DNA of 64,000 bases. Origin: Petrolisthes cinctipes. Taxonomy: Eukaryota > Arthropoda > Malacostraca > Decapoda > Porcellanidae. Shown here one piece after another: positions 23,701 to 36,046 of the stretch. Location: contig JAWQEG010000279.1 in NCBI GenBank assembly GCA_033782935.1, positions 954,001-1,018,000 on the forward strand, given 5' to 3'. Every line of letters starts with the position of its first letter. Positions within the stretch are counted from its first letter, which is position 1. The position numbers and the translations under genes are program-made. The notes below the pieces were generated by a model, which was not told where the DNA came from, did no database searches, and saw only the letters and a program-made list of their open reading frames with translations.

Positions 23701-25159
23701 CATGTACAGATCACTTCTGGGACCCAAAAATATCAAATTTTCGGGTGTTTGGAGCCTGAATTTGGGAAATAAACGGGTATAGAAGATAAATACACATATT
23801 GACTTTGTGCACCTAAAATATTAATTTCCAGCATGTCGCCTGTATTTTGAAAATACTCTAACACGGAGTAGGCATGTACAGATCGCTTCTGGGAACCAAA
23901 AATATCGATTTTTCGGGTGATTTGAGAATGAATTTGAGATATAAACGGGTACAGAAGATGCATCCACATATCGACTTTTTGCATTTAAAATATCTATTTT
24001 TAGCATGTTTTGGGCCCATATTTTGACAAAATTCTAGCACTGAATAGGCATGTACAGATCGCTTCTGGGACCCAAAAATATCGAATTTTCGGGTGTTTTG
24101 AGCCTGAATTTGAGATATAAACGGGTACAGAAGATGCATGCACATATCGACTTTGGACACCTAAAATATCGATTTGTAGCATGTTTTGAGCCTATATATT
24201 GAAAACATTCTAGCACTGAGTAGGCATGTACAGATCGCTTCTGGGACCCAAAAATGTTGAATTTTCGGGTGTTTTGAGCCTGAATTTGGGATATAAACGG
24301 GTACAGAAGATGCATACACATATTGACTTTGGGCAACTAAAATATTGATTTTTAGCATGTTTTGGGCCTGTATATTAAAAATACTCTACCACGGAGTAGG
24401 CATATACAGATCGCTTCTGGAACCCAAAAGTTTCGAATTTTCGGGTGTTTTGAGCCTGAATTTGAGATATAAACGGGTACAGAAGATTCATGCACATATC
24501 GACTTTAGACACCTAAAATATCGATTTTAATCATGTTTTGAGCCTACATTTTGAAAACATTCTAGCACTGAGTAGGCATGCACAGATCGCTTCTGGGACC
24601 CAAAAATATTGAATTTTTGGGTGTTTTGAGCCTGAATTTGAGATATAAACGGTTACTGAAGATGCATGCACATATCGACTTTTTACACCTAAAATATCGA
24701 TTTTGAGCATGTTTTGGGTCTGTATCTTGAAAACATTCTAGCAAGGAGTAGGCATGTACAGATCGCTTCAGGGACCCAAAAATATCGAATTTTCGGGTGT
24801 TTTGAGCCTGAATTTGAGATATAAACGGGTACAGAAGATGCATGCACATATCGACTTTGGAAACATTAAATATCGATTTTTATCATGTTTTGAGCCTATA
24901 TTTTAAAAACATTCTAGCACTGAGTAGGCATGTACAGATCGCTTCTGGGACCCAAAAATATCGAATTTTCGGGTGTTTTGAGCCTGAATCTGGGATATAA
25001 ACGGGTACAGAATATGCATACACATATTGACTTTGTTCAACTAAAATATCGATTTTAAGCATGTTTTGGGCCTGTATATTGAAAATACTCTACCACGGAG
25101 TAGGCATATTCAGATTGCTTCTGGAACCCAAAAACATCGAATTTTCGGGTGTTTTGAGC
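20701..25159 (+). repeat. mixed satellite block with a diverged HOR-A relative
   Basis: Satellite only. The part 21.5-22.5 kb follows the HOR-A order (CACAAAAATGTCCAATTTTC near 21790, ATGTTCATATTGC at 22294) with many differences. After about 22.6 kb the variants change to those of the middle of the window, such as GGCAACTAAAATATCGATTT and GGAACCCAAAAGTTTCGAAT. A 4-bp deletion lies at 23836/23837. No gene is seen. Confidence 0.78.
23829..23848 (+). repeat. monomer with 4-bp internal deletion
   Basis: CAGCATGTCGCCTGTATT lacks four bases found in the close relative near 23480 (CAGCATGTTTTGCGCCTG). It is one of the few indels that are not whole monomers. Confidence 0.8.
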
Positions 25160-28150
25160 CTGAATTTGAGATATAAACGGGTACAGAAGATGCATGCAAG
25201 TTTCGACTTTTGGCACCCAAAATATCGATTTTCAGCATGTTCTGGGCCTATACTTTGAAAATATTCTAGCAATGAGTAGGTATGTACAGATCGCTTCTGG
25301 AACCCAAAAATATCGAATTTTCAGGAGTTTTGAGCCTGAATTTGGGATATAAACGGGTACAGATGATGCATACATAGATTGACTTTGGGCACCTAAAATA
25401 TCGATTTTAAGCATGTTTTGAGCCTATATTTTGAAAACATTCTAGCACTGAGTAGGCATGCACAGATCGCTTCTGGGACCCAAAAATATCGAATTTTCGG
25501 GTGTTTTGAGCCTGAATTTGAGATACAAACAGGTACTGAAGATGCTTGAACATATCGACTTTGGACACCTAAAATATTGATTTTTAACATGTTTTAAGCT
25601 TATATTTTGAAAACATTCTAGCACTGAGTAGGCATGCACAGATCCATTCTGGGACCCAAAAATATTGATTTTCGGGTGTTTTGAGCCTGAATTTGAGATA
25701 TAAACGGTTACTGAAGATGCATGCACATATCGACTTTGGGCACCTAAAATATCGATTTTGAGCATGTTTTGGGTCTGTATCTTGAAAACATTCTAGCAAG
25801 GAGTAGGCATGTACAGATCGCTTCTGGGACCCAAAAATATCAAATTTTCGGGTGTTTTGAGCCTGAATTTGGGATATAAACGGGTACAGAAGATGCATGC
25901 ACATATTGACTTTGGGCACCTAAAATATCGATTTTTAGCATGTTTTGGGCCCATATTTTGAAAAAATTCTAGCACTGAGTAGGCATGTACAGATTGCTTC
26001 TGGGACCCAAAAATGTTAAATTTTCGGGTATTTTGAGCCTGAATTTGAGATATAAACGGGTACAGAAGATGCATACACATATTGACTTTGGGCAACTAAA
26101 ATATCGATTTTTAGCATGTTTTGGGCCTGTATATTAAAAATACTCTACCACGGATTAGGCATATACAGATTGCTTCTGGAACCCAAAAGTTTCGAATTTT
26201 CGGGTGTTTTCAGCCTGAATTTGAGATATAAACGGGTACAGAAGATTCATGCACATATCGACTTTAGACACCTAAAATATCGATTTTAAGCATGTTTTGG
26301 GTCTGTACCTTGAAAACTTTCTAGCAAGGAGTAGGCATGTACAGATCGCTTCTGTGACCCAAATATATCGAATTTTCGAGTGTTTTGAGAATGAATTTGG
26401 GAAATAAACGAGTACAGAAGATGCATACACATATTAACTTTGGACACCTAAAATATCGATTTTAAGCATGTTTTGGGCCTGTTTATTGAAAAAACTCTAA
26501 CACGGAGTATGCATGTAAAGATAGCTTCTGGGACCCAAAAATATCGAATTTTCGAGTGTTCTGAACCTGAATTTGAGATATAAACGGGTACAGAAGATGC
26601 ATGCACATTTCGATTTTGGGCACCTAAAATATTGATTTTCAGCATGTTTTGGGTCTGTAATTTGAAAATACTCTAACACGGAGTAGGCATATACAGATCG
26701 CTTCTGGGACCCAAAAATATCGAATTTTCGGGTGTTTTGGGCCTGAATTTGAGATATAAACGGGTACTGAAGATAAATGCACATATTGACTTTGGGCACC
26801 TAAAATATCGATTTTTAGCATGATTTGGGCCCATATAATGAAAAAATTCTAGCACTGAGTAGGCATGTACAGATCACTTCTGGGACCCAAAAATATCGAA
26901 TTTTCGGGTGTTTTGAGCCTGAATTTGGGAAATAAACGGGTACAGAAGATGCATACCCATATTGACTTTAGGCACCTAAAATATTGATTTTCAGCATGTT
27001 TTGGGCCTGTATATTGAAAATACTCTAACACGGAGTAGGCATGTACAGATCGCTTCTGGGACCCAAAAATATCGAATTTTTGGGTGTTTTGAGCCTGAAT
27101 TTGGGAAATAAACGGGTACAGAAGATGCATACCCATATTGACTTTGGGCACCTAAAATATTGATTTTCAGCATGTTTTGGGCCTGTATTTTAAAAATATT
27201 CTAAAACAGAGTAGGCATGTACAGATCGCTTCTGGGACCCAAAAATATCGAATTTTCGGTTGTTTTGAGCCTGAATTTGAGATATAAACGGGTACAAAAG
27301 ATGCATGCACATATCGACTTAGGGCACCTAAAATATCGATTTTTAGTATGTTTTGGGTGTATATTTTGAAAACATTCTAGCACTGAGTAGGCATGTATAG
27401 ATCGCTTCTGGGACCCAAAAATTCCGAATTTTCGGGTGTTTTGAGCATGAATTTGAGATATAAACGGGTACAGAAGATACATGCACATATCGACTTTGGG
27501 TACCCAAAATATCGATTTTTAGCATGTTTTGGGCCTATATTTTAAAAATATTCTAGCATTAAGTAGGCATGTACAGATCGCTTCTGGGACCCAAAAATAT
27601 CGAATTTTCGGGTGGTTTGAGCCTGAATTTGGGATATAAACGGATTCAGAAGATGCATGCACATATTGACTTTGGGCACCTAAAATATCGATTTTTAGCA
27701 TGTTTTGGGCCCATAAATTGAAAAAATTCTAGCACTGAGTAGGCATGTACAGATTGCTTCTGGGACCCAAAAATGTTAAATTTTCGGGTATTTTGAGCCT
27801 GAATTTGAGATATAAACGGGTACAGAAGATGCATACACATATTGACTTTGGGCAACTAAAATATCGATTTTTAGCATGTTTTGGGCCTGTATATTAAAAA
27901 TACTCTACCACGGAGTAGGCATATACAGATTGCTTCTGGAACCCAAAAGTTTCGAATTTTCGGGTGTTTTCAGCCTGAATTTGAGATATAAACGGGTACA
28001 GAAGATTCATGCACATATCGACTTTAGACACCTAAAATATCGATTTTAATCATGTTTTGAGCCTACATTTTGAAAACATTCTAGCACTGAGTAGGCATGT
28101 ACAGATTGCTTCTGGGACCCAAAAATGTTAAATTTTCGGGTATTTTGAGC
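25160..28150 (+). repeat. HOR-C copy 1 (17 monomers, about 2990 bp)
   Basis: This matches the following block at a net offset of about 2990 bp. Markers are GATGCATGCAAGTTTCGACT (25190 and 28181), TTCTAGCAATGAGTAGGTAT (25263 and 28252), the GTAATTTGAAAATAC monomer (26655) and the AAATACCCATATTGAC junctions. Relative to copy 2 it lacks one monomer near 25390 and has one extra near 26100-26280, so the net length is unchanged. Confidence 0.82.
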
Positions 28151-30680
28151 CTGAATTTGAGATATAAACGGGTACAGAAGATGCATGCAAGTTTCGACTT
28201 TTGGCACCCAAAATATCGATTTTCAGCATATTCTGGGCCTATACTTTGAAAATATTCTAGCAATGAGTAGGTATGTACAGATCGCTTCTGGAACCCAAAA
28301 ATATCGAATTTTCAGGTGTTTTGAGCCTTAATTTGGGATATAAACGGGTACAGATGATGCATACATATATTGACTTTGGGCACCTAAAATATCGATTTTT
28401 AGCATGTTTTGGGCCTGTATTTTGAAAATACTCTAACACAGAGTAGGCATGTACAGATCGCTTCTGGGACTCAAAAATATCGAATTTTCGGGTGTTTTGA
28501 GCCTGAATTTGAGATATAAACGGGTACAGAAGATTCATGCACATATCGACTTTCGACACCTAAAATATCGATTTTAAGCATGTTTTGAGCCTATATTTTG
28601 AAAACATTCTAGCACTGAGTAGGCATGCACAGATCGCTTCTAGGACCCAAAAATATCGAATTTTCGGGTGTTTTGAGCCTGAATTTAAGATACAAACAGG
28701 TACTGAAGATGCTTGAACATATCGACTTTGGACACCTAAAATATTGATTTTTAACATGTTTTAAGCTTATATTTTGAAAACATTCTAGCACTGAGTAGGC
28801 ATGCACAGATCCATTCTGGGACCCAAAAATATTGATTTTCGAGTGTTTTGAGCCTGAATTTGAGATATAAACGGTTACTGAAGATGCATGCACATATCGA
28901 CTTTGGGCACCTAAAATATCGATTTTGAGCATGTTTTGGGTCTGTATCTTGAAAACATTCTAGCAAGGAGTAGGCATGTACAGATCGCTTCTGGGACCCA
29001 AAAATATCAAATTTTCGGGTGTTTTGAGCCTGAATTTGGGATATAAACGGGTACAGAAGATAAATGCACATATTGACTTTGGGCACCTAAAATATCGATT
29101 TTTAGCATGTTTTGGGCCCATATTTTGAAAAAATTCTAGCACTGAGTAGGCATGTACAGATTGCTTCTGGGACCCAAAAATGTTAAATTTTCGGGTATTT
29201 TGAGCCTGAATTTGAGATATAAACGGGTACTTAAGATGAATGCACATATCGACTTTTTGCACCTAAAATATCGATTTTGATTATGTTTTGGGTCTGTACC
29301 TTGAAAACTTTCTAGCAAGGAGTAGGCATGTACAGATCGCTTCTGTGACCCAAATATATCGAATTTTCGAGTGTTTTGAGAATGAATTTGGGAAATAAAC
29401 GAGTACAGAAGATGCATACACATATTAACTTTGGACACCTAAAATATCGATTTTAAGCATGTTTTGGGCCTGTTTATTGAAAATACTCTAACACGGAGTA
29501 TGCATGTAAAGATAGCTTCTGGGACCCAAAAATATCGAATTTTCGAGTGTTCTGAACCTGAATTTGAGATATAAACGGGTACAGAAGATGCATGCACATT
29601 TCGATTTTGGTTCCTAAAATATTGATTTTCAGCATGTTTTGGGTCTGTAATTTGAAAATACTCTAACACGGAGTAGGCATATACAGATCGCTTCTGGGAC
29701 CCAAAAATGTCGAATTTTTGGGTGTTTTGGGCCTGAATTTGAGATATAAACGGGTACTGAAGATAAATGCACATATTGACTTTGGGCACCTAAAATATCA
29801 ATTTTTAGCATGATTTGGGCCCATATAATGAAAAAATTCTAGCACTGAGTAGGCATGTACAGATCACTTCTGGGACCCAAAAATATCGAATTTTCGGGTG
29901 TTTTGAGCCTGAATTTGGGAAATAAACGGGTACAGAAGATGCATACCCATATTGACTTTAGGCACCTAAAATATCGATTTTCAGCATGTTTTGGGCCTGT
30001 ATATTGAAAATACTCTAACACGGAGTAGGCATGTACAGATCGCTTCTGGGACCTAAAAATATCGAATTTTCGGGTGGTTTGAGCCTGAATTTGGGAAATA
30101 AACGGGTACAGAAGATGCATACCCATATTGACTTTGGGCACCTAAAATATTGATTTTCAGCATGTTTTGGGCCTGTATTTTAAACATATTCTAAAACAGA
30201 GTAGGCATGTACAGATCGCTTCTGGGACCCAAAAATATCGAATTTTCGGTTGTTTTGAGCCTGAATTTGAGATATAAACGGGTACAGAAGATGCATGCAC
30301 ATATCGACTTAGGGCACCTAAAATATCGATTTTTAGTATGTTTTGGGTGTATATTTTGAAAACATTCTAGCACTGAGTAGGCATGTATAGATCGCTTCTG
30401 GGACCCAAAAATATCGATTTTTCGGGTGTTTTGAGCCTGAATTTGAGATATAAACGGGTACAGAAGATACATGCACATATCGACTTTGGGTACCCAAAAT
30501 ATCGATTTTTAGCATGTTTTGGGCCTATATTTTAAAAATATTCTAGCATTAAGTAGGCATGTACAGATCGCTTCTGGGACCCAAAAATATCGAATTTTCG
30601 GGTGGTTTGAGCCTGAATTTGGGATATAAACGGATTCAGAAGATGCATACACATATTGACTTTGGGCACCTAAAATATCG
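28151..30680 (+). repeat. HOR-C copy 2
   Basis: This copy has the same order as copy 1 with offsets of 2991, then 3167, then 2990 bp, showing one gained and one lost monomer. One junction near 29610 reads GATTTTGGTTCCTAAAATAT and differs from copy 1. Similarity ends near 30680, where the sequence instead repeats 28395-28964. Confidence 0.82.
28917..29092 (+). repeat. representative subfamily 3 monomer (GGGTCTGTATCTTG type)
   Basis: This subfamily reads TTTTGAGCATGTTTTGGGTC, then TGTATCTTGAAAACATTCTA and GCAAGGAG. It is the most distinctive type because the dyad is broken at three arm positions. It occurs about once per higher-order unit (for example near 250, 3770, 4830, 12230, 25770, 28930, 31215, 53220, 60970 and 61675), which makes it a useful phase marker. 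Confidence 0.85.
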
Positions 30681-31250
30681 ATTTTCAGCATGTTTTGGGC
30701 CTGTATTTTGAAAATACTCTAACACAGAGTAGGCATGTACAGATCGCTTATGGGACTCAAAAATATCGAATTTTCGGGTGTTTTGAGCCTGAATTTGAGA
30801 TATAAACGGGTACAGAAGATTCATGCACATATCGACTTTCGACACCTAAAATATCGATTTTAAGCATGTTTTGAGCCTATATTTTGAAAACATTCTAGCA
30901 CTGAGTAGGCATGCACAGATCGCTTCTGGGACCCAAAAATATCGAATTTTCGGGTGTTTTGAGCCTGAATTTGAGATACAAACAGGTACTGAAGATGCTT
31001 GAACATATCGACTTTGGACACCTAAAATATTGATTTTTAACATGTTTTAGGCTTATATTTTGAAAACATTCTAGCACTGAGTAGGCATGCACAGATCCAT
31101 TCTGGGACCCAAAAATATTGATTTTCGGGTGTTTTGAGCCTGAATTTGAGATATAAACGGTTACTGAAGATGCATGCACATATCGACTTTGGGCACCTAA
31201 AATATCGATTTTGAGCATGTTTTGGGTCTGTATCTTGAAAACATTCTAGC
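30681..31250 (+). repeat. HOR-C partial third copy
   Basis: About three monomers repeat 28395-28964 at an offset of about 2286 bp (13 monomers) and 25393-25765 as well. They include the GATACAAACAGGTACTGAAG monomer and the CAGATCCATTCTGGGACCC monomer. This junction shows that the HOR-C copies are mosaics. Confidence 0.78.
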
Positions 31251-31299
31251 AAGGAGTAGGCATGTACAGATCGCTTCTGGGACCCAAAAATGTCAAATT

Positions 31300-32002
31300 T
31301 TCGGGTGTTTTGAGCCTGAATTTGAGATATAAACGGGTACAGAAGATGCATGCACATATCGACTTTAGGCACTTAAAATATCGATTTTTACCCTGTTTTG
31401 GGCCCATATCTTGAAAATATTCTAGCACTGAGTAGGCATGTACAGATCGCTTCTGGGACCCAAAAATATCGAATTTTCGGGTGTTTTGAGCCTTAATTTG
31501 GGATATAAACGGGTACAGAAGATGCATACACATATCGACTTTGGGCACCCAAAATATCGATTTTTAGCATGTTTTGGGCCTACATTTTGAAAATATTCTA
31601 GCACTGAGTAGGCATGTACAGATTGCTTCTGGGACCCAAAAATGTTAAATTTTCGGGTATTTTGAGCCTGAATTTGAGATATAAACGGGTACAGAAGATG
31701 CATGCACATATCGACTTTAGGCACTTAAAATATCGATTTTTACCCTGTTTTGGGCCCATATCTTGAAAATATTCTAGCACTGAGTAAGCATGTACAGATC
31801 GCTTCTGGGACCCAAAAATATCGAATTTTCGGGTGTTTTGAGCCTTAATTTGGGATATAAACGGGTACAGAAGATGCATACACATATCGACTTTGGGCAC
31901 CCAAAATATCGATTTTTAGCATGTTTTGGGTCTACATTTTGAAAATATTCTAGCACTGAGTAGGCATGTACAGATTGCTTCTGGGACCCAAAAATGTTAA
32001 AT
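31300..32002 (+). repeat. two-monomer (352-bp) tandem repeat
   Basis: Two successive 352-bp dimers alternate a monomer with TTTTTACCCTGTTTTGGGCC and CATATCTTG and a monomer with ATGTTAAATTTTCGGGTATT (markers at 31642 and 31994). Order and bases agree closely at offset 352. A third diverged relative lies at about 32710-33010. Confidence 0.82.
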
Positions 32003-32638
32003 TTTCGGGTATTTTGAGCCAGAATTTGAGATATAAACGGGTACTTAAGATGCATGCACATATCGACTTTTTGCACCTAAAATATCGATTTTGATTATGT
32101 TTTGGGTCTGTACCTTGAAAACTTTCTAGCAAGGAGTAGGCATGTACAGATCGCTTCTGTGACCCAAATATATCGAATTTTCGGGTGTTTTGAGCCTGAA
32201 TTTGAGATATAAACGGGTACAGAAGATGCATGCACATATCGACTTAGGGCACCTAAAATATCGATTTTTAGCATGTTTTGGGTGTATATTTTGAAAACAT
32301 TCTAGCACTGAGTAGGCATGTACAGATCGCTTCTGGGACCCAAAAATATCGAATTTTCGGGTGTTTTGAGCCTGAATTTGAGATATAAACGGGTACAGAA
32401 GATACATGCACATATCGACTTTGGGTACCCAAAATATCGATTTTTAGCATGTTTTGGGCCTATATTTTAAAAATATTCTAGCATTAAGTAGGCATGTACA
32501 GATCGCTTCTGGGACCCTAAAAATATCGAATTTTCGGGTGTTTTGAGCCAGAATTTGGGATATAAACGGATTCAGAAGATGCATACACATATTGACTTTG
32601 GGCACCTAAAATATCGATTTTCAGCATGTTTTGGGCCT

Positions 32639-32653
32639 GTATTTTGAAAATAC
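32639..32653. other. 15-bp AT-rich dyad in half A (representative)
   Basis: GTATTTTGAAAATAC is a perfect inverted repeat with 7-bp arms around one central G. Subfamily 4 has ATATTTTGAAAATAT at the same place, so the outermost pair changes from G-C to A-T on both arms together. Subfamily 2 has one arm mismatch and subfamily 3 has three. Known work links short dyad symmetries to some centromeric satellites. A role here is inference. Confidence 0.7.
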
Positions 32654-32730
32654 TCTAACACGGAGTAGGCATGTACAGATCGCTTCTAGGACCCAAAAAC
32701 ATCGAATTTTCGGGTGTTTTGAGCCTGAAT

Positions 32731-32747
32731 TTGAGATATAAACGGGT
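32731..32747 (+). other. CENP-B-box-like motif in half B (representative)
   Basis: TTGAGATATAAACGGGT fits seven of the nine fixed positions of the mammalian 17-bp CENP-B box (TTCG, A and CGGG at their proper spacing). The two misses are inside the TTCG part, which reads TGAG or TGGG. The motif is present in most monomers because it is part of the consensus. With an AT-rich core and so few informative positions it may be chance, and binding is not shown. Confidence 0.3.
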
Positions 32748-34814
32748 ACAGAAGATGCATGCACATATCGACTTTAGGCACTTAAAATATCGATTTTTAC
32801 CCTGTTTTGGGCCCATATCTTGAAAATATTTTAGCACTGAGTAGGCATGTACAGATCGCTTCTGGGACCCAAAAATATCGAATTTTCGGGTGTTTTGAGC
32901 CTTAATTTGGGATATAAACGGGTACAGAAGATGCATACACATATCGACTTTGGGCACCCAAAATATCGATTTTTAGCATGTTTTGGGCCTACATTTTGAA
33001 AATATTCTAGCACTGAGTATGCATGTACAGATCGCTTCTGGAACCCAAAAATATCGAATTTTAGAGTGTTTTGAACCTGAATTTGGGATATAAACGGGTA
33101 AAGAAGATGCATGCACATATTGACTTTGGGCACCCAAAATATCAATTTTGAGCATATTTTGAGTTTGTATTTTGAAAATACTCTAATACGGAGTAGGCAT
33201 GTACAGATCGCTTCTGGGACACAAAAATATCGAATTTTCGTGTGTTTTGAGCCTGAATTTGAGATATAAACGGGTACAGAAGACGCATTCACATATCGAC
33301 TTTTTGCACCTAAAATATCGATTTTTAGCATGTTTTGGGCGTATATTTTGAAAACATTCTAGCACTGAGTAGGCATGTACAGATCACTTCTGGGACCCAA
33401 AAATGTCGAATTTTAGGGTGTTTTGAGCCTGAATTTGAGATACAAACGGGTACTGAAGATGCATGAACATATCGACTTTGGACACCTAAAATATTGATTT
33501 TTAACATGTTTTTTAGCCTATATTTTGAAAACATTCTAGCACTGAGTAGGCATGCACAGATCCCTTCTGGGACAAAAAAAATATTGATTTTCGGGTGTTT
33601 TGAGCCTGAATTTGAGATATAAACGGGTACAGAAGATGCATGCACATATTGACTTTGGGCACCTAAAATATCGATTTGTAGCATGTTTTGGGCACATATT
33701 TTGAAAAAATTCTAGCACTGAGTAGGCATGTACAGATTGCTTCTGGGACCCAAATATATCGAATTTTCGGGTGTTTTGAGCCGGAATTTGAGATATTAAC
33801 GGGTACAGAATATGCATGCACATATCGACTTTGGAAACATTAAATATCGATTTTTATCATGTTTTGAGCCTATATTTTGAAAACATTCTAGCACTGAGTA
33901 GGCATGTACAGATCGCTTCTGGGACCCAAAAATATCGAATTTTCGGGTGTTTTGAGCCAGAATTTGGGATATAAACGGGTACAGAATATGCATACACATA
34001 TCGACTTTGGGCACCTAAAATATCGATTTTTAGCATGTTTTGGGCCTGTATATTGAAAATACTCTACCACGGAGTAGGCATATACAGATCACTTCTGGAA
34101 CCCAAAAATTTCGAATTTTCGGGTGTTTTGAGCTTGAATTTGAGATATAAACGGGTACAGAAGATGCATGCACATATCGACTTTTGGCACCAAAAATATC
34201 GATTTTGAGCATGTTTTTGGCCTGTATTTTGAAAATACTCTAACACGGAGTAGTCATGTACAGATCGCTTCTGGGACCCAAAAATATCGAATTTTCGAGT
34301 GTTTTGAGCCTGAATTTAAGATATAAACGGGTACAGAAGATGCATGCCTATTTCGACTTTTGGCACCCAAAATATCGATTTTCAGCATGTTCTGGGCCTG
34401 TATTTTGAAAATATTCTAGCACTGAGTAGGTATGTACAGATCGCTTCTGGAACCCAAAAATATCGAATTTTCAGGTGTTTTGAGCCTGAATTTGAGATAC
34501 AAACAGGTACTGAAGATGCATGAACATATCGACTTTGGACACCTAAAATATTGATTTGTAACATGTTTTGGGCCTGTATCTTGAAAACATTCTAGCACTG
34601 AGTAGGCATGTACAGATTGCTTATGGGACCCAGAAACATCGAATTTTCGGTGTTTTGAACCTGAATTTAAGATATAAACGGGTACAGAAGATGCATGCAC
34701 ATATCGACTTTGGACACATTAAATATCGATTTTTAGCATATTTTGAGCCTATATTTTGAAAAAATTCTAGCACTGAGTAGGCATGTACAGATCGCTTCTG
34801 GCACCCAAAAATGT

Positions 34815-36046
34815 TGAATTTTCGGGTATTTTGAGCCTGAATTTGAGATATAAACGGGTACTGAAGATGCATGCACATATCGACTTTTTGCACCTAAAAT
34901 ATCGATTTTGATTATGTTTTTGGTCTGTATCTTGAAAACGTTCTAGCAAGGAGTAGGCATGTACAGATCGCTTCTGTGACCCAAAAATATCGAATTTTCG
35001 AGTGTTTTGAGCCTGAATTTGGTAAATAAACGAGTACAGAAGATGCATACATATATTAACTTTGGGCACCTAAAATATCGATTTTAAGCATGTTTTGGGC
35101 CTGTATATTGAAAATACTCTAACACGGAGTAAGAATTTACAGATCGCTTCTGGGACCAAAAAATATCGAATTTTCGAGTGTTCTGAACCTGAATTTGAGA
35201 TATAAACGGGTACAGAAGATGCATACCCATATTGACTTTAGGCACCTAAAATATTGATTTTCAGCATGTTTTGGGACTGTATTTTAAACATACTCTAACA
35301 CAGAGTAGGCATGTACAGATCGCTTCTGGGACCCAAAAATATAGAATTTTCGGTTGTTTTAAGCCTGAATTTGAGATATAAACGGGTACAGAAGATGTAT
35401 GCACATATCGACTTTTTGCACCTAAAATATCGATTTTGAGCATGTTTTGGGCCTGTATTTTGAAAATACTCTAACACGGAGTAGGCATGTACAGATCGCT
35501 TCTGGTACACAAAAATATCGAAATTTCGAGTGTTTTAAGCCTGAATTTGGGAAATAAACGGGTACAGAAGATACATACACATATTAACTTTGGGCACCTA
35601 AAATATCGATTTTCAGCATGATTTGGGCCTGTATATTGAAAATACTCTAACACAGAGTAGGCATGTACAGATCGCTTCTGGGACCCAAAAATATCGAATT
35701 TTAGAGTGTTTTAAACGTGAATTTGGGATGTAAACGGGTACAGAAGATGCATGCACATATCGAGTTTGGACACCTAAAATATTGATTTTTAGCATGTTTT
35801 GAGCCTATATTTTGAAAATATTCTAGCACTGAGTAGGCATGTTCAGATCGCTTCTGGGACCCAAGAATATTGAATTTACGGGTGTTTTGAGCTTGAATTT
35901 GAGATATAAACGGGTACTGAAGATGCATGCACATATCGACTTTGGGCACTTAAAATATCGATTTTTACTATGTTTTGGGCCCATATCTTGAAAATATTCT
36001 AGCACTAAGTAGGCATGTACAGATCGCTTCAGGGACCCAAGAATAT
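34815..36046 (+). repeat. HOR-D copy 1 (7 monomers, 1232 bp)
   Basis: The whole 1232-bp block is repeated immediately downstream. Private markers are GAGTAAGAATTTACAGATC (35128), TTTTAAACATACTCTAAC (35283), CTTCTGGTACACAAAAATAT (35499) and ATGTAAACGGGTACAGAAG (35729). I saw only two differences from copy 2 (34939 G against A, and 35023 T against G) in the parts compared base by base. This is the most recent duplication I can see in the window. Confidence 0.92.

Larger units (their letters stand above)
32612..32787 (+). repeat. representative subfamily 1 monomer (ACTCTAACACGGAG type)
   Basis: This subfamily reads GGGCCTGTATTTTGAAAATA followed by CTCTAACACGGAG (or CACAGAG, CAGGGAG). It is one of the commonest types and occurs throughout the window. 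The AT dyad is perfect in this type with an outer G-C pair. A version with GTATATTG breaks one arm position and is common from about 22.7 kb onward. Confidence 0.85.
32003..34814 (+). repeat. mixed satellite block before HOR-D
   Basis: About 16 monomers, no gene. The part 32.13-32.60 kb repeats 30.19-30.66 kb at an offset of about 1935 bp (11 monomers). The part 32.71-33.01 kb is a relative of the dimer block. The remainder has no tandem higher-order repeat that I can follow. Confidence 0.75.

Noticed and set aside
32736..32742. TATA-box-like TATAAA in each monomer (within GATATAAACGGG)
   Set aside because: It is part of an AT-rich consensus and present in nearly every unit. No other promoter feature or transcript evidence goes with it.
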